64,000 bases of DNA, from assembly GCA_001466705.2 (NCBI GenBank), contig LATX02000035.1, positions 62,001 through 126,000 of the forward strand, written 5' to 3'. Below the pieces are notes generated by a model. That model had not been told where the DNA came from. It did no database searches and saw only the letters and a list, made by a program, of their open reading frames with translations. Source of the DNA: Moniliophthora roreri. Its lineage: Eukaryota > Basidiomycota > Agaricomycetes > Agaricales > Marasmiaceae. A program made the translations under genes and the position numbers. Below, one piece after another: positions 11,902 to 22,639 of the stretch (within the stretch, counting starts at the first letter, position 1; each line of letters starts with the position of its first letter).

Positions 11902-14096
11902 TTAGTCGACGTCCATCGCGTCTCCCTCCACATCGACTGTAAGCGTTGATAGCGATACAGCAAGCTCGCTATCTACGTCCATGGGTTGGAAGTCTTCAAC
12001 AAGTTCAGCTTGGAGACACATGGTCAGTGATGGAAGAGTGTCAGAAGACACATTGTACATACCTTTAATCTCTTCAAACCGAGTCTCACCTCCAACAGTT
12101 TCGAGAAGTGGGAGATCAAGTGACCGGGCTAAGTCCCTTGTTGAGGGATCAAAGCCTTGCAAAATATGAAGTTGTCGTATGGCAGTGTACGTGCTATGAG
12201 ACCACCTTAGGTGCCCAATTTGAAATCTTGTGGTGAAGGAGGGAAGTCCTAAAGAACACCGATCGGCCTCTGAGATCTCTTCGTTCCCATTCGGATTGAG
12301 AGACCAGAAGTATTTCGGTTCCTGCAGCCAGGCGTTCCATATGGATTGGCAGGACGATGAATGGGGAACCGCTCGAATGAAGAGGTAGACTTGGTCGATC
12401 GATATCTTGCTGCTCCTTGTTGGTAGCTGTTTACTTCTGCATTGGAAACGGATTGAAAACGCATGAAGAAGGGCTATTTCAATAGTTATTGAACAGCACT
12501 GGAAAGGAAGTAGTGAATCAACTTACAATAGCTCTCCCATTCCACTTGAGATCCGCGCTCACTCAATACGCTATGTGCCTGCATTAGCCAGGCATATGAG
12601 AACATGTCCTCTCTTGTCTGAAAACACGGTCTATAGTCCACGCAAAATTCCTGGTTTTGCAGAAGTTGAATATCTGATGGCGTGACTGCAAGACTACTGT
12701 TGTCAGCCCATAGAACTCTCCTTGTTGACAATTCTATACACACCGCATTGAGCCATTGTAGCGGATACTGGAAAGCTTCTCCACCCATTCTGGGACACCC
12801 TCCACACAATATGGTCTGTAATGCTGCTTGCACATCTCTTCCGGCCATCTAGCAATGATTTCTCGTCGAATTCCGCTGTAAACTCTACCAAGAAGAGACG
12901 ACAGCGTGGATACAAAGTCCTCATCAGCTACCCATTCCGTAACATGGTTGGAGGCTCTGCAAATTGCACGCAGTGTTGCGGTGCAGCCATAGGTTCGGAG
13001 CAATAGATTGAGAATGGCATTGGAGTCGTTGTGTATTTGAAGGAATAGGAAAGGAAGTTCGCGATTGCCAGTGCCAACTCGCTGTTTGTTGGTATAATTC
13101 ACCACCTTTCTACCAGACGAGTAGTCCGCATATGGTCCTACGCATAGTGCGCCAGTTCTTGGGTTTACCCACACTTCACCAAAATCCTGTAGATCCTAAG
13201 TCTCGACAGATTGGGAGATTTGAGATAACCGAGCGTACCAGTCTGCGATTAGCTATTGGGACTACTACTAGCTGCGGAAGCACAGATGAGAGCATTTTAG
13301 AGTGCTGAGTGAGTCCGAAACGTACTTGGTGACTCAAATATATGTGAATGAGTGGCGAAAAACCATTCCTTTCCCAGATATGTGGAGCTGGCACAAGCGC
13401 TGCACGCAAGAAAATCAGCGTGATAGAAAAATCAGAAAGGCGTCGAAGCACCGTACCATCATAAAAGATCAGTGCTGGTAGACCGAACTGACCATCATTG
13501 TAGCCGAAGAGTTGAGTGGTGTGCACATTGCTGGAGATAGTGAGGGTATTTGCTTCAGGTTACTGTGATCAAGGTGGTAGCAACGTACCCAACCCGGGAG
13601 AACTGCTCAAAATCACGGCGAAAAGCCTACATGAAAATAGGGTTGCAGGGTGAGCATGTCACGAACTGAAGAAACTTGATTTCAAACTTCAAGGGCATCT
13701 TGGCCGTCGTAGCAGACATATACAAATTCCAAATCCCTGTCTTCGCCATGAATAGAAGCAATGTTGATCAAACGAAGAGCATCCACTCTCCTCCAGTGTT
13801 GATGTTCGGGGAGCGTGTTTTGCCTTCTGACATCCGTAATAGATATAGACCGCTTGACGTAGACTTTGCCCTTTGGAACCCGCGTGTACTGAATACTTGA
13901 CCTCGTGAATGACTGCGAAACAGTTCAAGCAAAACAATCGACACACCTCATCCCAAATCGTCCGTTCTCTTTCCTGTCGGCCCAAGTACTGCACGGTCTG
14001 CACCAATGTTCCTTCAACGTGATACTGATCTCTTGCGACAGCTGTGAAATTTCCATCTTCGATGGTGAGATTCGAGGAACCGGGGAAAAATGACAT
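11902..14096 (-). CDS. Gene A copy 2, intact spliced paralog
   Basis: A spliced minus-strand gene with about nine exons and no visible stop or frame break. Exon 1 (13947-14096) encodes SSNLTIEDGNFTAVARDQYH and ends TIWDE. Exon 2 contains INIASIHGEDRDLEFVYV, followed by short exons with AQLFGYNDGQFGLPALIFYD and LVPAPHIWERN. The large central exon begins DFGEVWVNPRTGALCVGPY. Later exons contain QVYLFIRAVP and KYFWSLNPNG, and the last exon ends QPMDVD...DAMDVD and a TAA stop at 11902-11904. Introns are short with GT-AG ends. The 'qLfGyn...aLIFyD' spacing is loosely like a protein kinase N-lobe, but no catalytic loop is seen. No TM or signal peptide is seen. Function is unknown; the N-terminal motif resembles that of the NACHT genes at 40-57 kb. 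Confidence 0.68.
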
Positions 14097-14199
14097 GGTG
14101 GATATGGAGGAAAGGAGGCGTCAACAGCTTGTCTTCACCACGAGGATGAAAGAATGTCATGATCACTGACAGCAAGCGGTGGGCGCCTAGGTTTGACAG

Positions 14200-17100
14200 A
14201 TCGACCGACTACTTACTTCAGAAGGTTGTAGACATCGGAAGATTGAACGAAGTACACGATGCCCTGCGATACAGACTTGCCTCGGGAGTGTGAAAATGAC
14301 AATGTATAAGACATGTAGCACGAGAAAGCTAAAGGGCCATGTCGCATCGTGGTGGAAGGAAACAGGAAGAAATGCCTGCCGTCCGGAATCGTTGCCTAAG
14401 CGCTGTCCCCCATAAGCGAGTGTTTACTGGTGAAACATGAGTAGAAGAGGAAACGCAAATTCAGCCCATGAAGTACTCGACACCTGGTCATCTACGATGA
14501 TCTATAATTCGACGGGACTGTATGGAAAGCGTTTTCTACAGGGAGAGAGAGACGGAACCAGTGCAGGATACAGGTATGAGAAGTAAGTAGCGTATAAGAG
14601 ATAGGTCCGAAATCCGGCTCGCTACCTAGAAGTATATAGCTTTGGCGGGGCTCTATATAATACTCTGTAGAGTAGGACATGTCTAATAGCCTATCAGAGG
14701 TATATAGTCTACATAACACTGTACTGATATCGGAAACAGTATCAAGTGCGAAGTAACGGCGAATAGAAGTTCAAATCACGCCCAATAGTAGAGCCGGTAC
14801 GAAAAAGGGTATAGTCCGGGTACCCAAAAATAGTGCACCAAGTGCTGCCAAAATGATGGTAGCTTGGGATCGAAATTTTACTTTGCATTCTAAAGAAACA
14901 TCGAGATCAGAGATGCTGGGCACAACATCAGAAAAGTTGAACGTACGGAACGTTAGCAAGCTACAGCCATGCTATAACTGACACAGGGAACGCTATGTCT
15001 GTGAGATATGAATATGGTCTGGAGTAACATTCCTGTGTTCGAGTAGTCGATTGGGGCGCAAGGACCGCGGGACCACAACCTGTATCGGACGCCTCGAGCT
15101 TCGGGTGAGCACCCTATTCCTTGAGGGACGTAGACTACCAGCCGAAGCGAGATATCTCGGAGGTATCGTAGTCCATGGCTTTTGAGACTTGGTACCACTT
15201 AATTCCCGTTGGGAATCACTGGTTCGGATCTGGATTGCGGAATAAGACTTGCAGCGGAAAACGAGTACGCCTTGTGTCTCCTTGCGGCCAAGTATGGTTG
15301 GATGATGAACGATCTCGGCCAATAGTCTAAGACGGCAAATCGGACCAACCGCTTCACCACCTTGACCGCCTACGCATCAGTGTTGAACAGGCTCAAAGGA
15401 TTTTTCGCTGAACACGTCATTGTCGCTCTTGCAATTGTGAAGATTGATAGTCGATCCTGTGGTGCGCCAGTCCTAGCCAGAAGTGAAGATGAGATTTAGC
15501 CCCCGCCCCCCCTGTTATCTCGAGAAAGACGTTAGAATCACATTAAACGATGCAAGGACCAAGGTCCTGACGTGGATCATAACCACTCCTCAAACACATC
15601 GACACATCGACATCTTGGGTTGTATTCTAAGTCAAGCTCGATCTTGGAGAAAAGATAGTGCCGTGTGAGATTCACGCTTGAAAGGAAGGATGAAAGACGT
15701 ACCTCCGACTCAAAGGTTCCAGCCGTCTTCTCCAAATCGATACCTTGGCCGGCAATCCTGCTCTGACGATGCATATTCTGAATCCTCCCGGCTTCTGCAT
15801 CTGGACATGGTGCGTGGCCAGAAGGAGGATCGGCTTGTGTTGTCCCATAGCACGATGACAGAGTCACTAAGCCTATCACACAACTCATTGAATTTCCCCG
15901 TAGGTGAGCAAGGAACGGTGACATCCGTCTTCGAACAGGGAGAAACGCTTTGGCTGGTGGAATATGAATCGAGGAAGAAGTCGACGGATCCGAGTTATTA
16001 GTTCGTTTTCGTGAGCGAACGACATTCCTGATATGAGACGATGGATGGCCAGATCTCCAGAAGATACGAGATACGTGGAAAAGACATAAAGATAATTCTT
16101 TTGATGACATATCTCGTTGGTGTTCTCAATAAAGGATCTAAGTAATATGCTTAGTTGTTGAAAGACTGGATAGTGGGGAACGTACCTGTAGATTGTTGTC
16201 TATCGTAGCCAGATGAGGCGCTGTGATGATCATCCGCCACTCCTATTTGGAGGTCTAGATCTCAATTAGTCCTATGCTTATCAACTCGAGAAACATGTTA
16301 AACTTACTGAATGGCGTGAGTGATCCATAAACCACAATCCCGCTTCCCATACGTGTTGACAAAACTCTCGCGCTGTGCCAACAACATGCGAGCTTTCCTT
16401 GGGAGGAGAGTCAAACGTAGGTAGCGTGGCGTGCCTACAGTTGCTGAGCTGATACTGTTCATAGCTCGACGGTGGAGTCATTGGGTAAGGCTGAAGATTG
16501 ACGTTCTGGTTTACTGCAGATTCGCCGCCGGAATCGGTGCTGGGTCTCAGACTTGATGAAAACGACGTTGACAGGTAGACTTTGAAATCGAGAAGCTGGC
16601 CGACTGCTCTGACTAATTGATGGTCGTCTCCAAGCATACTCTGGCCATATACTTCAGTAGAGGCAGAGAAAGCGTAGAGACGGCGCATTTTATCTACATT
16701 TTGTCGATGTTTTCGGTCTAGATCATCGTATCAAAGACGAGGTTCAGGACGTTGAAGGAGGAATAAATATCGGCGAACGCACCTTAGCAATAACCTGGTC
16801 TTAAGCTCTACAATAGCCTTGAACCTTTTGCTATTTGACAGGTAAGGTCGTTGAGTCTCCCTCCGAGGCCATCTTGATCAACAACCGAATTATCACCATA
16901 ACTCAGTCTTTGCTCAGTGCTCTTCAACGCGCCGACATCGAGTTGGTTTACACTAGAACGACGGATGAGAGAAAGTGAGGTAAGGTGAGTTTGACAATGA
17001 GTGGTATCTGTGGGTGCTCCAGTAGCGTCGTGATGGGTCGAAAAGAGTGCTTGAAATTTTTGAACGTTGAAAGGGGTCGTGGATGCCGGTCAAGAGCGGT

Positions 17101-17300
17101 AAGGTAAGCGCTCTAAGCGCCTCCAAGTGCCTCAGGCTGTTTTGGAAGCGAACATCATCTGCCTCACAGAAATCCATACGTCTCTTGTGTTTTGCTTTTC
17201 GATGGAACCCAAAGCTAGACCTACTCTTCGTCTCATGCGTAAATAACGGACCTTGCATAAATTCGATTCGACACCGAACCCAATTCCAACTACAACCTAG
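14200..17300 (-). other. Unit 2 segment B, conserved, unassigned
   Basis: A diverged copy of 7984-10960 and 22640-25760. Open stretches include LAALGALFLGTRTIPFFVPA, possibly a membrane helix, at about 14790-14860 on the minus strand. It carries an extra block of about 130 bp near 14597-14728 that is absent from the other two copies, and it lacks the 77-bp block present only in unit 3 (24729-24805). No gene model could be supported. Confidence 0.5.
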
Positions 17301-17876
17301 GACGACACGGATCTAGGCAAAAAACAGATGCTCCAAGGACCGACCTGAGTTGAAGAGAAACCTTCGAGTAACTGTCCTAGGTACAACCGTGGGATCCTAC
17401 ACGATACGCCTTTTCATACTGGTCTTCTATGGAAAGCCGTGACAAGAATTTCTCTCCAAAGATGTTGGTTCAGTTTCAACGTTAATTTCAACTTGGAAAA
17501 CAGGCGGTTATTGCTCTTTGACAGAATCCACGACCTGTCCACTTCTCAGCACGCTGTTCGGCCCACCCCGACGTCACCACGGCACTACTGGTACTGTTCG
17601 TCGTCCGATTCACCCCTTACCGCCCTCAATTATCCACCATTCTGGCATAGATCGACCATAACCACGCTCGAACTCAAACGTCGTTCATTGGCGTGTTTGG
17701 AGACAAGAGATGGATTAATGGTATCTTGACTTTCAGGCGAAAAACAGCCTTGGAGAAGGATAGTGCTCTTATCTGTGGAGCGATGAAGAATTCAGGGCAA
17801 ATCTGTTACTGCTAAGGTGCGTTCCCCGTTATCTATAGCTCTTTCAATGCTTAAACGATAATTTAGACTGAGAATA

Positions 17877-18150
17877 CTGGGGTATTTCGATTGATTCGGA
17901 TGGTCACGCGTCACAGGGCTCAAAATTTCCGAATATTTTCGGATGGTCACAGGTCACGGAGGGTCCATCCGAATAGGCTCGGACTGTGACCACCAAAAAA
18001 ACTTCCAAATTTGGCAGTTTTAGGTTGATTTTGGGCGCTAAAATCCGAAAATCTTCGGCGGTCACGGACCGCCAGGCCTCCATCCGAATGGTTGAGTCCG
18101 GATGGACAAGTCACAGGTCACAGGCCATCCGAATCAATCGAAATACCCAG
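17877..18150 (+). mobile_element. Young TA-flanked MITE (274 bp)
   Basis: TA at 17875-17876 and 18151-18152 flanks inverted ends CTGGGGTATTTCGATTGATT and, read inverted, CTGGGTATTTCGATTGATTC. The matching place in unit 3 (about 26773) has a single TATAGAC and no element, which confirms both ends. A TA duplication and perfect long TIRs fit a Tc1/mariner-type non-autonomous element. It has no coding capacity. CpGs are intact, so it is young compared with 6641-6914. Confidence 0.92.
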
Positions 18151-18189
18151 TATCGACCAAATCGTCACATTCGTCCCCCCGCCTAGACT

Positions 18190-19000
18190 CTATGGCTGGA
18201 GCATCGTCGTTCTTGGAACAACCAACATTCAGTCAACTTCCATAAACAGCTTCTCAGTTTGAAAGTGTGCTTGCCGATCGAAGTTGAGGCTTAACGTTGA
18301 TTTCGGCGGCAAATCTGCAGTCGAGCTGATGCGTCGATCTTCAGCCAAAACCCTGGCTATGTGGACGCAGTCTCTTCGGCCTCACTCGATGGTTCTACCA
18401 TCGTGCTATGGAATACTTAGTCTCTCGTAGACAGAGGCTTCAACGGACGATCGCTCTTTGGTGTGTGGGTGTCGCGATATGTTGAATGGAATACTACCGG
18501 CTCGTCCGCTGAAAGCGCATCATACTACCCAGATGTAGCAGTTTAGGAGGTGCAGAACGCGCACTGTCAGAGCGGGATTGCTACATGCCTATCCCATTGA
18601 GGAAGGATCGAGGTACGCCGTTTGCGTTTCTTTACAAGTATGCCTCTCATATTGTTGATGCAGCCCGTCGTAATAAGGTCGAGCAGTTCCGCCTGAATAA
18701 CCTAGCGTTCTGTGTTTGGCTGGCAAACAACACGGGGCAAGAGTTATGAACCATGTCTCGTTACATCTTATTACCAGCACGTATCCAACGCTAATTTGAT
18801 GGTGACGCAGACGACCTCCATCTCGCTCAATTAGATGCTCCGACGGGTGTTGAGAATGGTCAATTAGGCTTGAATAACATATTCCACGGTACGCCTTCCC
18901 GTTTTCCCCTTTTAATTTCTACGTCTAACATCATGAACGGTGAATAGCTGTTTATACCTTCGGCTCCCTCCAGCATGCCGCGAATCCTGCTCTGCTCTCT
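18190..19000 (+). pseudogene. Unit 2 segment C, decayed ORF
   Basis: The plus-strand counterpart of 26818-27486. Fragments open in different frames include MAGASSFLEQPTFSQLP at 18193 and VDAVSSASLDGSTIVLWNT followed by a stop at 18361-18420. The latter looks like the end of a WD40 repeat (SxDGSTIVLW). Frequent stops in all frames indicate a dead gene. A WD40 relationship would fit NACHT-type immune genes but rests on one strand only. Confidence 0.35.
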
Positions 19001-20187
19001 ATTAGCTCTTAAACGATACACCATTGCCCTGTCAAGCATGTCAAGTACCCATCGCAAAGATAATAGGAAGACAGCATTCGTGCAATGCATAGGTTGTACA
19101 TATGTCTCTCCGCCCTCAGGAATAGAGGCAACTGTGCGTCGTCCGAGCTTCGCCGAAAATGTGTGATAAGCCCTGTCTAGGGATGCGGAAGTTTTCTTAT
19201 TATAAGAGCCGGTTTCAACAGAAACCTGTCGAGAAGGTTCTGCATCGATATATCGGTACGCCCTTACTTTCCTGGGTCTTCTGAAATTGAATAACTAATT
19301 AGGACGAAACTCGTAGAACATGTGGCATGCGGGACGTGAAGCTCCCTAAGACTGTTCACCAAAGAGAACCCTATCGTCTTCGTGAAGTGTGAGCGGGAGG
19401 CCTGTCAATATGATCCCAGGCGCCGACAGGGAAGAGTAAGACGGGGGCTGCGTGAACGAATGCGAGTGGTGCCATGGCCATGCGACGAGGAGCGGTGATG
19501 ATTGGAAGCAACCATTCATAGGTCGGGGAGGTTATCATTATTGATGTAGTCATAGTTTTTGTGCTATGGAGAATCCGATGCAGTTTGACAGCGATGTGAC
19601 TCGAGTTGAACAATGCAAGGGACACAGATATGCATGAGATTCACGGGAGCAACAGAATACAATCATATCGTCTGATTACAGCCGAACTATATACAACAAG
19701 AGAAATCTTCTGTCTACGAAGCGCTATGATGATTGTACACACAACACTATAGCTGAAGGAACTAAAAAGTAAAAGCATCGGCACACTACGCATGAATACT
19801 AGACACTAAAGAAAGAAAGTAAAGCACTACATGTGAACTGGTTCACCGGAGCACAAAGCAAAGGAATAATGTTTCTGAGTACGCGAAGAATGGGTGTTGA
19901 GTCGAGGGAAGAGATGGAAAGGGGTGCTCCAACGAAAGCTGGATTCTGCTTCGGCCTTCAGACTGCTTCATTGGGGGTAACATTTTCCGGTAGTGCCTCG
20001 CATCTCGCGCTTACTGCTCCTGGGCCTGCGAACCCGGTCCTTTCCATGTGTTCCACTGCCAGTATCTTCATCCTATGAAGAGTCCAAAGAGCTCGAACAG
20101 GCAGGCACCATGTTTGACAGCAGGTACGGGTCATTCAAGGGGCGGGTCGAGCATAGGCTTCGGGTTGTCATTGCCATGAACACGGGG
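19001..20187. other. Junction between units 2 and 3
   Basis: Non-coding or decayed sequence. The part from about 19560 onward is shared with 11216-11901, so this junction was duplicated with the units. It includes the 3' flank of gene A copy 3. No gene, TIR or tRNA was seen. Confidence 0.5.
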
Positions 20188-22619
20188 TTAATCGACGTCC
20201 ATCGCATTGACTGTGAGCGTTAATGGCGGTACAGCGGGCTCGCTATCTACATCCATGGGTTGGAAATCTTCAATAGATTGAGAATGATCAGTGACAGAAG
20301 AGTATCAGAAGACATCGTACATACCTTTAATCATTTCGAACTGAGTCCCATTTCCGATAGTTTTGAGGAGTGGGTCTATCGCGCCTTCCGCTACATTGAC
20401 TGCAAGCGTTGATAGCGATTCGGAAAGCTTGCTATCTACATCCATAGGTTGGAAGGCTTGAACAGATTGAGCTTTGACACACATGGTCAGTGATGGAAGA
20501 GTATCAAAAGACATTGCACATACCTTTAATCTCTTCAAACCGAGTCTCGTCTCCGATGGTTTCAAGAAGTGGGAAATTTAGGGACCGGGCTAAGTCCCTT
20601 GTTGCAGGATCAAAGCCCTCCGAGATATGAAGTTGTCGTATAGCGGTGTATGCAATATGAGACCAAAATAGGTGCTTAATTTGAAATCTTGTGGTGAAGG
20701 AGGGAAGTCCTAAGGAGCGACGACCAGCCTCTGAGATCTCTTCATTTCCAGTTGGATCAAAAGACCAAAAGTATTTTGGTTTTTGCAGCCAGGCATTCCA
20801 TATGGACCTGCAGGTTGATGAGCAGGGAACTGCTCGAATGAAGAGGTAGACTTTGTCAGCTGAGAACTTGCTGCTCCTTTGTGATAGCTGTTCATTCCTG
20901 CATTGGAAATATATTGAAAACCCACGGAGAAGGGCTGTTGTGAGTGTCAGTGCCAAGATACTGGAAAGGAAAGTGGCACAACTCACAATATCCCTCCCAT
21001 TCCTCTTGAGATCCATGCTCACCCAACACACTATGTGCCTGCATTGGCCAGGCATATGAGTACATTTTCCTTTCCTTCTGAGGACGTGGTTTATAGTACA
21101 CATGAAAGTCTTGGTTTTGCAGATGTTGAATATCTGACAGTTTGACTGCCAAACTAGTTTTGTCAGTTCACAGAACTCTCCTTGTTGACAGTTCTATACA
21201 CACCGCACTGAACCATTGGAAAGTTCACTGGCATCTTCCTTCACCTGCTTTGGGACACCCTCCACACCCCATAGTCTGTAATGCTGCTTGTTCCTTTTTG
21301 GCCATCTAGCAATGATCTCTCGCCGAATTCTGCTGTAAACCCCATCAAGCAGAGACGATAGCATGGATACCAAGTCCTCCGAGTCATCAGCTACCCATTC
21401 CGTGATACGATTGTAGGAGTCACAAATTGCATACAGTATTAGGATGGGGTCGAAGGTCCGGACCAATAGATCGAAAATGGCATTGGAGTCATTGTATGTT
21501 TGAAGGGATAGGAAAGGAAGCTCAAGAATAGTGCTAACTTGGTCTTTGTCGGTATAATCCACGAACAGTTCACCAGACGAGTATTCGACGTATGGTCCTA
21601 TGCATAGTGCGCCGGTTCTTGGGTTCACCCACACTTCACCAAAATCCTATGGGTCCCTAAATCTCAAAAAATTGGGAGATTTGGTATAACCGAGCGTACC
21701 AGTTCGCGATTAGCTATTGGGACTGCTAAAAGCTGTAGAAGCACAGATAAGAGCATTTTAGAGTGGTAAAGGAGTCGAGGCGCACTTGATGAGACAAATA
21801 TACGTAAATGAGGGGCGACAAATCATTCCTTTCCCAGATATGTGCAACCGGCACAAGCGCTGCGCACAAGAAAAACCAGTATGATGGAAAAATAGAAAAG
21901 GCCTCGAAGCGTCTCACCATCGTAAAAGATCAGTGCTGGTAGACTGAATTGGCCATCATTATAGCCAAAGAGTTGAGCAGTATGCACATTCCTGGGGATA
22001 ATGAGGGTGTTTGCTTCGAGTTACTGCGATCAAGGTGAGAGCAGCGTACCTAGACCGGGAGAACTGCTCAAAATCACGACGAAAAGCCTACGTGAAAAGA
22101 GTGTTGTGAGTGAGCATGTCACAAATGAAAGAAACTTGATTTCTAACTTCTAAAGCATCTCGACCGCTGTAGCAGATGTATACGAACTCCGATTCCGTGT
22201 CTTCACCATGGATAGAAGCAATGTTGATGGAACGGAGAGCGTTCATGTTCCACCAGTCAAAGTCATCGTATCTCCTGACATCTGTAGCCAATATACTTCT
22301 CTTAATGTAGACTTTACCCGTTGGAACTCGTGTGTACTAAACGCTCGACCTTGTAAATGACTGCGAAACAGTTCAAGCAAAACAATCAACACACCTCATC
22401 CCAAATTGTCCGTTCTCTTTCCTGTCGGCCCAAGTACTGCATGGTCTGCACCAGTGTTCCTTCAACGTGATATTGATCTCTTGCGAAAGCTGTGAAATTT
22501 CCGTCTTTAATGGTGACATTCGAGGAACCGGGGAAAAACGACATGATGGATGTGGAGGAAAGAGGCGTCAACAGCTTTTGTTCACCACGAGGACGAAAGA
22601 ATGTTATGATCATTGACAT
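20188..22619 (-). CDS. Gene A copy 3, ten-exon model
   Basis: Exons, in transcription order: 22395-22544 (or from 22619 if the upstream ATG is used), 22148-22336, 22050-22087, 21918-21991, 21786-21859, 21204-21646, 20987-21153, 20524-20934, 20325-20456, 20188-20267. All splice sites are GT-AG, phases join, and the sum is 586 codons (585 aa; 610 aa from the upstream ATG). Exon 1 has SSNVTIKDGNFTAFARDQYH. The middle has AQLFGYNDGQFSLPALIFYD and EVWVNPRTGALCIGPYVEYS. Exon 8 has KVYLFIRAVP and KYFWSFDPTGNEE. The tail repeats QPMDVDS and ends AMDVD. Exon 9 is an extra, duplicated exon not found in copy 2. No known domain is assigned. The N-terminal motif is shared with the nearby NACHT proteins. 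Intact frames in copies 2 and 3 suggest a living family. Confidence 0.72.
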
Positions 22620-22639
22620 GAGCGTTCGGCGCCTATAGT

